NCBI GenBank assembly: GCA_023461115.1 | Contig: JAEWOA010000129.1 | Span: forward strand, 1-10,121 | Length of the DNA stretch: 10,121 bases | Origin: Actinomycetes bacterium | Lineage (GTDB): Bacteria; Actinomycetota; Actinomycetes; Actinomycetales; Cellulomonadaceae | Reading direction: 5' to 3' | Part shown: in pieces, positions 1-5,597 of the stretch | How the letters are laid out: each line of letters begins with the position of its first letter | Numbering within the stretch: position 1 is the first letter of the stretch | Notes under the pieces: model-generated | The model's input: the letters and a program-made list of their open reading frames with translations, nothing else | Told to the model about the DNA's origin: nothing | Databases searched by the model: none | Position numbers and translations under genes: made by a program

Positions 1-39
1 GGCCAGCGCGCCGTCGTAGCCCGAGGCGGCGGGGCTCAC
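1..39 (-). CDS. start of a coupled downstream gene, probably a second DUF202 membrane protein (partial)
   Basis: Only the first 13 codons are inside the window. A GTG at 39-37 overlaps the TGA stop of the upstream DUF202 gene (38-36) as GTGA, the usual arrangement for translationally coupled genes. The visible peptide is VSPAASGYDGALA, too short to identify by itself. DUF202 genes often occur as adjacent pairs of short membrane proteins, so a second DUF202 protein is the most likely identity; that is inference from context. The next residues would be decisive if they read like the family's ERTxLAWxRT motif. Confidence 0.5.
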   Translation of the reverse strand, partial: MSPAASGYDGALA

Positions 40-416
40 GCCAGCACGATCCCGACGAGCACCAGTGCGCCGGCCACGACGACGCCGACCACCAGCAGCC
101 CGAACGACGTCGGCGAGGGCAGCGGCACTCGTCGGCGGACCGCGCGCTCGGCTCGCGCCCACCCGAGCCACGCGAGCAGGGGCGCGAGCACGCCGATGCC
201 GGTCAGGACGAGCGCGGCGGCCAGGCGCAGGTGCTCCTCGATGGGCAGCTCGAGCGCCTCGAGCGCGACGCCCGCTGCGAGCAGTGCCAGCGACGTGCGG
301 ATCCAGGCGAGGAACGTCCGCTCGTTGGCGAGCGAGAACCGGGCGTCGGGCTCGTCGCCCACGCCGTAGACCCAGCGGGGAAAGCGCGCGTCGTCAGCCA
401 CGCGCCCATTGTCCAT
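36..416 (-). CDS. DUF202 (YidH-type) small membrane protein
   Basis: Predicted inner-membrane protein of 126 residues and unknown biochemical role. The family signature is clear: SLANERTFLAWIRTSLALL in the N-terminal third, starting near residue 29, with the Glu-Arg-Thr and Trp-Ile-Arg-Thr residues typical of DUF202. Three hydrophobic segments follow: one continuing from that motif (about 43-57), one at about 64-86 and one at the C-terminus (about 105-126). I chose the ATG at 416-414, because homologues usually begin shortly before the RFPRxVYGVG stretch; an in-frame GTG at 437 would add seven residues, and neither start has a good Shine-Dalgarno sequence. The stop overlaps the start of the next gene. 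A 67-bp piece of this gene is duplicated upstream at 531-597. The family assignment is firm; the function is not known. Confidence 0.88.
   Translation of the reverse strand: MDNGRVADDARFPRWVYGVGDEPDARFSLANERTFLAWIRTSLALLAAGVALEALELPIEEHLRLAAALVLTGIGVLAPLLAWLGWARAERAVRRRVPLPSPTSFGLLVVGVVVAGALVLVGIVLA
264..330. repeat. direct repeat copy 1 (inside DUF202 gene)
   Basis: This 67-bp segment within the DUF202 gene matches 531-597 at 66 of 67 positions; the only difference is G at 277 against C at 544. The copies are in the same orientation and 267 bp apart, an exact multiple of three. This copy encodes the conserved ANERTFLAWIRTSLALL core on the minus strand. Confidence 0.93.
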
Positions 417-530
417 GCGCGTGCCCGGCGGTGTCACAGCGTGGTGGCAACGGTCCTGGTCAGGGAGGTTGCTGCGCGCGATCGGCAGGATCGCCGGTGT
501 AGTTGTGCTTCGGAGGACCGCCCGGTCCCA

Positions 531-597
531 CGCGACGCCCGCTCCGAGCAGTGCCAGCGACGTGCGGATCCAGGCGAGGAACGTCCGCTCGTTGGCG
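531..597. repeat. direct repeat copy 2 (outside any intact gene)
   Basis: Second copy of the 67-bp repeat, 66 of 67 bases identical to 264-330. The bases on either side do not match those around copy 1, so the duplicated unit is this segment only. Confidence 0.93.
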
Positions 598-599
598 GC
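531..599 (-). pseudogene. DUF202 gene fragment (relic of duplication)
   Basis: Read on the minus strand this stretch gives ANERTFLAWIRTSLALLGAG, the DUF202 core with one Ala-to-Gly change from the intact gene. A TGA at 602-600 stops the frame two codons before the conserved part and no start codon precedes it, so it cannot be made as a DUF202 protein by itself. The frame stays open through 437 into the intact gene, but without an ATG or GTG before 437. The homology ends sharply at both ends (531 and 597), which suggests a short segmental duplication and not the gradual decay of a whole gene. Confidence 0.8.
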
Positions 600-825
600 T
601 CATCACAGATGAGGGTGTAGCGAGGGGCTGCACGGCTAGAGGTCGAGGTCTCCCCAGGACGGGAGCTCCACCCTCAACTCGACCGGCGCCGCACCCTCAA
701 TACCGCCGGTCAGGACCCCGTGGGCGCGCTCAGCGGGGCACCTTTCGGGTGGGCTTGGCCTCGCAGGGCCGCGCCGACACCGAGGTGGGCGTATCTGGCG
801 CTGCGGGCCCGGCTCCTGGGTCGCC

Positions 826-834
826 GGAAGGAGG
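826..834 (+). promoter_or_regulatory. strong Shine-Dalgarno sequence
   Basis: GGAAGGAGG directly precedes the ATG at 839 with four bases between. It fixes the start of the small gene and is the main evidence that the reading frame is used. Confidence 0.75.
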
Positions 835-838
835 AACG

Positions 839-1030
839 ATGGACGAGAACCTCGCGCGCGAGCTGCGGCGCATGAGCGTGCTGCAGACCCGTGCCGTCGC
901 CGTGCGCTACGGCCGCACGCATCCCGCCCAGCGTCGTGCCCGCCAGCTCGTGGTCCTGCGCGGCGGTCAGCCGCCCGCGTGGGCGTTGGCCCACGACGAC
1001 GCCGAACGGCCCGTGCTCCTCAGCGCCTGA
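839..1030 (+). CDS. small hypothetical protein, 63 aa
   Basis: I do not recognise this protein. It starts at ATG 839 with a strong ribosome binding site, GGAAGGAGG at 826-834, although the spacing is only four bases. Nearly every codon ends in G or C, as in the neighbouring real genes, which supports translation. The product is soluble and rich in arginine: a helical N-terminal part (DENLARELRRMSVLQTRAVA), a basic middle (about residues 23-36), a short LVVLRGGQPPAWALAHDD stretch that could be two strands, and a C-terminus ending VLLSA. There is no signal peptide, membrane segment or cysteine. The strong Shine-Dalgarno sequence and a compact basic protein would fit a small nucleic-acid- or ribosome-associated protein, but that is speculation. 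It converges on yggS, 42 bp away. Confidence 0.75.
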   Translation: MDENLARELRRMSVLQTRAVAVRYGRTHPAQRRARQLVVLRGGQPPAWALAHDDAERPVLLSA

Positions 1031-1072
1031 GTCGCGCGGCTCGGCGCCTGACGACGAACCAGTCGTGCCCGT

Positions 1073-1819
1073 TCAGTACCGCCGGTCCCCGAACACCGCG
1101 GACCCGATCCGCACCATCGTCGCGCCCTCGGCGATCGCTGCCTCGAGGTCGCCGCTCATCCCCATCGACAGCCCGACCGCTCCCGCGGTCCCTCGCGCGC
1201 CGGACCCCAGCACCTCGTCGCGGAGCGCGCGCAGCCGCGCGTAACCGGAGCGCACCACCGCCTCGTCCGACGAGCGCGCGCCCACGGTCATGAAGCCGGC
1301 CAGCCGCAGGCCCGGTAGCGCGGCGACGCCGAGCGCGAGGTCGGGCGCCAGCTCGGGGGCCACGCCATGCTTCGTCGCCTCGCCCGACACGTTGACCTGC
1401 ACCATCACGTCGAGCGCGCGCTCCCGTGCGCCAGCCCGGTCGGCCACCCGGTCAGCGAGCCGGCGGGCCAGGTCCAACGACTCCACGGACTGGACGCACG
1501 CCGCGAACCGGAGCGCCGCGTTGACCTTGTTGGACTGCAGCGGCCCGATCACGTGCCACGTCGGCGTGAGGTCCACCAGCTCGGGGGCCTTCGCGACGAG
1601 CTCCTGCACGCGGTTCTCCCCGAGCACCACGGGCCGCAGCGACTCGTCGCGCGCGCGGGCACGAGCGTCCGCCTCCAGCGCCGCCCGCACCGCCGCGACC
1701 GGCTGCGTCTTGGACGCGAGCACGAGCGTCACCTCGTCGGGAGCGCGGCCCGCGTCCACACACGCCCGGCGCACCCGCTCGCGCACCGCGGCCAGCCGGT
1801 CAGCGAGCGTCTCGTCCAC
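1073..1819 (-). CDS. yggS: YggS/PLPBP family pyridoxal-phosphate-binding protein
   Basis: PLP homeostasis protein of the YggS/PROSC (UPF0001) family: a cytosolic single-domain TIM-barrel that holds pyridoxal 5'-phosphate without known enzymatic activity and buffers the cell's PLP and amino-acid pools. At 248 residues it has normal family length. The Schiff-base lysine is K37 in LVLASKTQP. Other family motifs are LGENRVQEL (67-75), WHVIGPLQSNK (88-98), QVNVSGEATKHG (141-152), the phosphate-site stretch LSMGMSGDLEAAI (217-229) and RIGSAVFG (237-244). The frame is open far upstream, but homology begins just after the GTG at 1819, which also has a TAGGTT -10 box eight bases before it, so I take 1819 as a leaderless start. 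Many actinobacterial homologues sit in the division cluster between ftsZ and sepF; this one does not, so it may be a second copy or a moved gene. Confidence 0.93.
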   Translation of the reverse strand: MDETLADRLAAVRERVRRACVDAGRAPDEVTLVLASKTQPVAAVRAALEADARARARDESLRPVVLGENRVQELVAKAPELVDLTPTWHVIGPLQSNKVNAALRFAACVQSVESLDLARRLADRVADRAGARERALDVMVQVNVSGEATKHGVAPELAPDLALGVAALPGLRLAGFMTVGARSSDEAVVRSGYARLRALRDEVLGSGARGTAGAVGLSMGMSGDLEAAIAEGATMVRIGSAVFGDRRY

Positions 1820-1827
1820 GACGCAGC

Positions 1828-1833
1828 AACCTA
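1828..1833 (-). promoter_or_regulatory. -10 box, probably leaderless yggS promoter
   Basis: TAGGTT on the minus strand fits the actinobacterial TAnnnT -10 consensus. Eight bases separate it from the GTG, so transcription would begin at or next to the start codon. No clear -35 element was seen. Confidence 0.5.
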
Positions 1834-1881
1834 GACCACGCGGGCGGCGGCGGGGCGGCGCGACCACACTGCGCGACCATG

Positions 1882-1912
1882 CGGACCAGGGTGCGGTCCG
1901 GGTGATCCCGGA
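1882..1912 (+). other. overlapping inverted repeats upstream of yccF
   Basis: Two perfect 6-bp stems share bases and exclude each other: CGGACC (1882-1887) with GGTCCG (1895-1900), and TCCGGG (1897-1902) with CCCGGA (1907-1912). A third hairpin, GCCACG with CGTGGC, lies at 1923-1937 just before the yccF start. Short stems are frequent by chance in DNA this rich in G and C, so a regulatory role is unproven. Confidence 0.3.
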
Positions 1913-1948
1913 TACCGCCAGCGCCACGCCGCGTGGCACGGTGGACAG

Positions 1949-2347
1949 GTGAAGACCCTGCTCAACGTCATCTGGCTGGTGCTCGCGGGATTCTGGCTGG
2001 CGCTCGGGTACGTCGTGGCTGGGATCGTGTGCTGCGTGTTGATCGTCACCATCCCGTTCGGCGTCGCGTCGTTCCGCATCGCGGGGTATGCGCTGTGGCC
2101 GTTCGGGCGCACGGTCGTCGACAAGCCGCGCGCGGGCGCGTGGTCGGTGATCGGCAACGTGATCTGGTTGCTGGTCGCGGGCATCTGGCTCGCGATCGGG
2201 CACGTGGTGACGTCGATCCCGCTGTTCTTGTCGATCATCGGCATCCCGCTCGGCATCGCGAACCTCAAGATGGTGCCGATCTCGCTGGTCCCGCTCGGCA
2301 AGGACATCGTCCCGACCGACCGCGCGTTCGCGGCGTACGGGCGCTGA
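1949..2347 (+). CDS. YccF domain-containing inner membrane protein
   Basis: Small integral membrane protein of 132 residues with two tandem copies of the YccF (DUF307) unit. Copy 1 (about residues 5-55) has NVIWLVLAGFWLALG, then IPFGVASFRIAG and LWPFG; copy 2 (about 69-117) has NVIWLLVAGIWLAIG, then IIGIPLGIANLK and LVPLG. Each copy contains hydrophobic stretches long enough to span the membrane. The biochemical role of the family is unknown. The start is GTG 1949, which puts the first unit right at the N-terminus; only a weak GGTGGA lies in front of it. The gene diverges from yggS and its stop is three bases from the stop of the convergent ybaK-type gene. The family call is secure; any functional claim would be a guess. 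Confidence 0.92.
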   Translation: MKTLLNVIWLVLAGFWLALGYVVAGIVCCVLIVTIPFGVASFRIAGYALWPFGRTVVDKPRAGAWSVIGNVIWLLVAGIWLAIGHVVTSIPLFLSIIGIPLGIANLKMVPISLVPLGKDIVPTDRAFAAYGR

Positions 2348-2350
2348 GCG

Positions 2351-2845
2351 TCAGCCCTTGGCGATGTCCGCGACGGTCGCGGCGGTCAGACGGACCAGGT
2401 CGTCGGGCCCGAGCTCCACGTCCAGGCCGCGCCGGCCGCCCGAGACGAACACGGTGTCGAAGAGGTAGACCGTCTCGTCCACGACCGTCGGGTGCGCGGT
2501 CTTCTGGCCGAGCGGGGAGATGCCGCCGACCACGTACCCGGTGGCGCGCTCGGCGTCCGGCTTGGGCGCCATCGCGGCCTTCTTGCCACCGACCGCGGCG
2601 GCCAGCGCCTTGAGGTCGAGCTGGCCGGTGACCGGCACGACCGCGACCGTCAGGCGGCCGTCGACGGCCGTCATCAGCGTCTTGAACACCTGCTCGGGCG
2701 GCACGCCGAGCAACTGCGCGGCCTCGAGGCCATAGCCCACGTCGGAGGCCGGATCGTGCTCGTACGGGTGCGCGGTGTGCGGCACGCCCGCGGCCGCGAG
2801 GGCGACGAGGGCGGGGGTGCCGGTGGGGGCCTGCTTCTTCGCCAC
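2351..2845 (-). CDS. ybaK: Cys-tRNA(Pro) deacylase, YbaK/EbsC family
   Basis: Trans-acting editing enzyme that, in characterised relatives, hydrolyses cysteine mischarged on tRNA(Pro) by prolyl-tRNA synthetase. The 164-residue protein has normal length for a free-standing YbaK and carries the family motifs: VFKTLM with the conserved lysine K55 (K46 in the enterobacterial enzyme), DLKALAAAVGGKKAAMAP (77-94), the GYVVGGISPLG loop (103-113) and the C-terminal VFVSGGRRGLDVEL (132-145). The start is GTG 2845, preceded five bases away by GGAGG. A TTG twelve bases further up is in frame, but it abuts that Shine-Dalgarno sequence and is unlikely to be used. The gene lies 44 bp downstream of the helicase on the same strand and has its own TAGCCT -10 box in the gap. 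Which mischarged tRNA it edits cannot be read from sequence alone. Confidence 0.93.
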   Translation of the reverse strand: MAKKQAPTGTPALVALAAAGVPHTAHPYEHDPASDVGYGLEAAQLLGVPPEQVFKTLMTAVDGRLTVAVVPVTGQLDLKALAAAVGGKKAAMAPKPDAERATGYVVGGISPLGQKTAHPTVVDETVYLFDTVFVSGGRRGLDVELGPDDLVRLTAATVADIAKG

Positions 2846-2866
2846 GAGGGCCTCCAATCTCAGGCG

Positions 2867-2872
2867 AGGCTA
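2867..2872 (-). promoter_or_regulatory. -10 box for the ybaK-type gene
   Basis: TAGCCT on the minus strand between the helicase stop and the ybaK start. Transcription from it would give a leader of roughly 15 bases containing the GGAGG. A palindromic GCGGCCGC (2873-2880) sits immediately upstream. No good -35 was found. Confidence 0.45.
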
Positions 2873-2889
2873 GCGGCCGCGCTCTCCAC

Positions 2890-5445
2890 TCACAGCGGGC
2901 CCACCGCGGTCACGCGCAGCACGACCTCGCCCGCCTCGTCGGAGGCCGGCAGGTCGACGATGGCGTCGATGCGCCAGTCGTGGTCGCCCTCGGGGTCGTC
3001 GAGCGTCTGACGCACGGCCCAGGCGCCCGCGCCCGGCGTCACGACGAAGAGCGCGGGCCCGCGCGCTGCGGGGCCGGTGAGGATCTCGTCGTGGTCGTCG
3101 TAGAACGGGTCCAGCGCGGCCGACCACCGGTCCGCGGTCCAGGCAGCGCCCTCGTCGTCCACATCGCCGAGCGCCGCGAGCGGTCCGTACGCCTCGCGCG
3201 CCGCGAGCTCGACGCGCTTGAACAGCGCGCCGCGGACCAGCGCGCGGAACACGCGCGGCTGCGCGGTGATCGGCTCGGGGGTGTCCTCGTCGACGCCGCC
3301 GGGCGCGTCGGCGCCGGGCTCGTCGAGCGGGTTGGACAGGCGCTCCCACTCGTCGAGCAGGCTCGAGTCGGTGCGCCGCACCAGGTCGCCCAGCCACTCG
3401 ATGAGCTCCCACAGCTCCTCGGTGCGCACGTCGTCGGGCACGGTCTGGCGCAGCGTGCGGTAGGCGTCCGCGAGGTAGCGCAGCAGCACGCCCTCGGTGC
3501 GGTCCAGGTTGTAGAGCGACACGTACTCCGCGAAGGTCGCGGCACGCTCGTGCATGTCCCGGACCACCGACTTGGGGGACAGCTCCAGGTCCGCCACCCA
3601 CGGGTTGGTCTGGCGGTAGGCGGCGAACGCCGCGGCCAGGGTCTCCGCGAGCGGGCGCGGGTAGGTCACGTCCTCGAGCAGCGCCATGCGCTCGTCGTAG
3701 TCCAGGCCCTCGGCCTTCATGGCCGCGACCGCCTCGCCGCGCGCCCGGTTCTCCTGGGCGGCGAGCACCTGGCGGGGGTCGTCGAGCGTGGCCTCCAGGA
3801 CCGAGACCACGTCGTGCGCGTAGCCGGGGTCCGCGGGGTCGAGCAGGTCGAGCGCTGCGAACGCGAAGGGCGACAGCGCCTGGTTGAGGGCGAAGTTGGC
3901 GGGCAGGTCGCGCGTGAGGCGGACCGTGCGGCGCCGGCCGTGCGGCGCGGCGTCGTCGTCGACCCACGGCCGCTCGAGCACGCCCGCGGCCTTGAGCGAG
4001 CGGTACACCGCGACCGCGCGGCGCACGTGCCGCCCGCGCGCGGACTCGGGCTCGTGGTTCTCGGTGAGCAGGCGCGTCATGGCCGCCACCGGGTCCTCGC
4101 CGCGCTCGCCACGCGCCAGCACGTGCAGCACCATCGCGTGCGTCACGGTGAACGACGAGGTCAGGGGCTCGGGGTCGGAGTCGCGCAGGCGCTCGAACGT
4201 CTTGTCGGTCCAGTTCACGTGGCCCGAGGGCGCCTGCTTGCGGACGATCTTCTTGAGCTTGCGCGGGTCGTCGCCGGCCTTCTGCAGGGCCTTGCAGTTC
4301 TCGATCACGTGCTCGGGCGCGAGCACGACGACCTCGCCGATCGTGTCGAACCCCGCCCGGCCCGCGCGGCCCGCGATCTGGTGGAACTCGCGCGCGGAGA
4401 GGTGCCGCATGCGCTGGCCGTCGTACTTGACCAGGCTGGTCAGCACGACCGTCCGGATGGGCACGTTGATGCCCACGCCGAGCGTGTCCGTGCCGCACAC
4501 CACCGGGAGCAGGCCCTTCTGCGTCAGCCGCTCGACGACGCGCCGGTACTTGGGCAGCATCCCCGCGTGGTGGACGCCGACGCCGTGGCGCAGCAGCCGC
4601 GACAGCGTCTTGCCGAACCCCGGGCCGAACCGGAACGCGCCCAGCTCGGCGGCGATCGCGTCACGCTGCTCGCGCGAGGTCAGCGTGGCCGAGAGCAGCG
4701 ACTGCGCGCGCTCGACCGCCTCCTTCTGCGTGAAGTGCACGACGTAGACCGGGGCGCGGCGCGTGGCGACGAGCTCGTCGAGGAGCTCGTGCAGCGGCTC
4801 GACGACGTACGAGAACGTCAGCGGGACGGGCCGCTCGGCGTCCGCGACGACTGCCACGGGCACACCGGTGCGGCGCACCAGGTCGTCGCGGAAGAACGAG
4901 ACGTCGCCGAGCGTCGCGGACATCAGCAGGAACTGCGCGCGCGGCAGCTCGAGCAGCGGCACCTGCCACGCCCACCCGCGCTGCGGGTCGGAGTAGAAGT
5001 GGAACTCGTCCATGACCACCTGGCCGACGTCCGCGTCGGCGCCGTCGCGCAGCGCCAGGTTGGCCAGGATCTCCGCGGTGCAGCAGATGATCGGGGCCGT
5101 CGGGTTCACCGACGAGTCGCCCGTCATCATGCCGACGTTGGCGGAGCCGAACGCCTCCACCAGCGCGAAGAACTTCTCGCTGACCAGCGCCTTGAGCGGC
5201 GCCGTGTAGAACGTGCGGCGCCCCTGCGCGAGCGCGACGAAGTGCGCGGCCATCGCCACGAGCGACTTCCCGGAGCCCGTGGGCGTCGCCAGGATCACGT
5301 GGCTGCCGGTGACGAGTTCCAGCAGCGACTCGTCCTGGTGCGGGTAGAGGCTCAGGCCCTGCTCGTCGGCCCACTGCGTGAACCCCGCGTACAGCGCGTC
5401 GGCGTCGGAGGGGTCGGCCGGGATCCGGTCGGCGAGGGAGGGCAT
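2890..5445 (-). CDS. Ski2-like DEAD/DEAH box helicase with DUF3516-type C-terminus
   Basis: ATP-dependent superfamily 2 helicase of 851 residues, expected to act on RNA or structured nucleic acid in the cytoplasm. Visible motifs in order: Q-motif-like LYPHQ (33-37), Walker A ATPTGSGKS (53-61), TAPLKAL (81-87), DEFH Walker B (146-149), SAT (176-178), the helicase-C entry YVVHFTQ (234-240), HHAGMLPKYR (292-301), TDTLGVGINVP (319-329) and motif VI QIAGRAGRAG (356-365). From about residue 400 the protein is unlike simple DEAD proteins; from memory this fits the DUF3516 region of actinobacterial helicases. Its own role is not established. The start is ATG 5445 with GGGAGGA seven bases upstream. 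The reverse strand is open over the whole gene, as expected from strong GC codon bias. It diverges from the amidotransferase gene, with 152 bp between. HelY, another mycobacterial Ski2-like helicase, differs in its C-terminal part, so I give no symbol. Confidence 0.92.
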   Translation of the reverse strand: MPSLADRIPADPSDADALYAGFTQWADEQGLSLYPHQDESLLELVTGSHVILATPTGSGKSLVAMAAHFVALAQGRRTFYTAPLKALVSEKFFALVEAFGSANVGMMTGDSSVNPTAPIICCTAEILANLALRDGADADVGQVVMDEFHFYSDPQRGWAWQVPLLELPRAQFLLMSATLGDVSFFRDDLVRRTGVPVAVVADAERPVPLTFSYVVEPLHELLDELVATRRAPVYVVHFTQKEAVERAQSLLSATLTSREQRDAIAAELGAFRFGPGFGKTLSRLLRHGVGVHHAGMLPKYRRVVERLTQKGLLPVVCGTDTLGVGINVPIRTVVLTSLVKYDGQRMRHLSAREFHQIAGRAGRAGFDTIGEVVVLAPEHVIENCKALQKAGDDPRKLKKIVRKQAPSGHVNWTDKTFERLRDSDPEPLTSSFTVTHAMVLHVLARGERGEDPVAAMTRLLTENHEPESARGRHVRRAVAVYRSLKAAGVLERPWVDDDAAPHGRRRTVRLTRDLPANFALNQALSPFAFAALDLLDPADPGYAHDVVSVLEATLDDPRQVLAAQENRARGEAVAAMKAEGLDYDERMALLEDVTYPRPLAETLAAAFAAYRQTNPWVADLELSPKSVVRDMHERAATFAEYVSLYNLDRTEGVLLRYLADAYRTLRQTVPDDVRTEELWELIEWLGDLVRRTDSSLLDEWERLSNPLDEPGADAPGGVDEDTPEPITAQPRVFRALVRGALFKRVELAAREAYGPLAALGDVDDEGAAWTADRWSAALDPFYDDHDEILTGPAARGPALFVVTPGAGAWAVRQTLDDPEGDHDWRIDAIVDLPASDEAGEVVLRVTAVGPL

Positions 5446-5597
5446 TGGGGCATCCTCCCATTCGCGGGCGCCGCACGGGTGTGCGTGATCCGGCGACCGG
5501 CCTGCGGCGCGTGACCTGGACTGGGGGACGCGAATCAGTGAGGAGCGCGCTGCCCCCGAAGGGCGGAGGCAGGCCCACGGTGGTTAGCCTCGGAGCC
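5446..5597. other. divergent promoter region (helicase / amidotransferase)
   Basis: The 152-bp gap between two divergent genes. On the plus strand it ends with a TAGCCT -10 box; on the minus strand it provides the helicase Shine-Dalgarno sequence, GGGAGGA near 5453-5459. I could not identify a convincing helicase -10 box, nor an operator. Confidence 0.5.
5585..5590 (+). promoter_or_regulatory. -10 box, probably leaderless amidotransferase promoter
   Basis: TAGCCT, preceded by T, ends seven bases before the ATG at 5598, the normal -10 to transcription-start distance. No Shine-Dalgarno sequence is present, so the mRNA probably starts at or beside the ATG. Confidence 0.55.

Larger units (their letters stand above)
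417..838. other. gene-free stretch with gene relic and short repeats
   Basis: These 422 bases between the divergent DUF202 gene and the 63-residue gene contain no convincing complete coding region. They hold the 67-bp DUF202 duplicate (531-597), two direct copies of CACCCTCAA at 669-677 and 692-700 with an inverted 8-base match at 610-617, and an imperfect hairpin with 7-bp arms GGTCGAG (641-647) and CTCGACC (678-684). Promoters for both flanking genes should lie here, but I could not place a convincing -10/-35 pair for either. No tRNA or known riboswitch was recognised. Confidence 0.6.

Noticed and set aside
417..599. Extension of the DUF202 gene back through the duplicated segment to 599
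   Set aside because: The frame is open, but no ATG or GTG occurs between 599 and 437 and the encoded middle part has no family resemblance.
417..838. tRNA, small RNA gene or IS remnant in the gene-free stretch
   Set aside because: No tRNA arms, no transposase fragment and no terminal inverted repeats could be recognised; only short direct and inverted repeats are present.
1019..1066. Weak hairpins between the 63-residue gene and yggS
   Set aside because: The stems (CTCAG/CTGAG and ACGAC/GTCGT) are only five bases and lack T-tracts, so they are not distinguishable from chance at this GC content.
1073..2203. 376-residue version of YggS starting near 2203
   Set aside because: The extra N-terminal 128 residues are Arg/Asp/His-rich and lie antisense to yccF; family homology begins right after the GTG at 1819.
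2846..2857. TTG at 2857 as start of the ybaK-type gene
   Set aside because: It abuts the GGAGG that serves the GTG at 2845, so a ribosome could not use both; the GTG start gives the normal family N-terminus.
2980..5514. 844-codon open frame on the plus strand antisense to the helicase gene
   Set aside because: Its codon positions mirror the GC-rich third positions of the helicase, the product is Arg/Val/Glu/His-rich with no known motif, and the helicase carries all its catalytic motifs on the other strand.
5445..5597. N-terminal extension of the amidotransferase upstream of 5598
   Set aside because: The family starts at MRPFVLLGSR, the extension overlaps the helicase start region, and a -10 box lies exactly at leaderless distance from the ATG at 5598.
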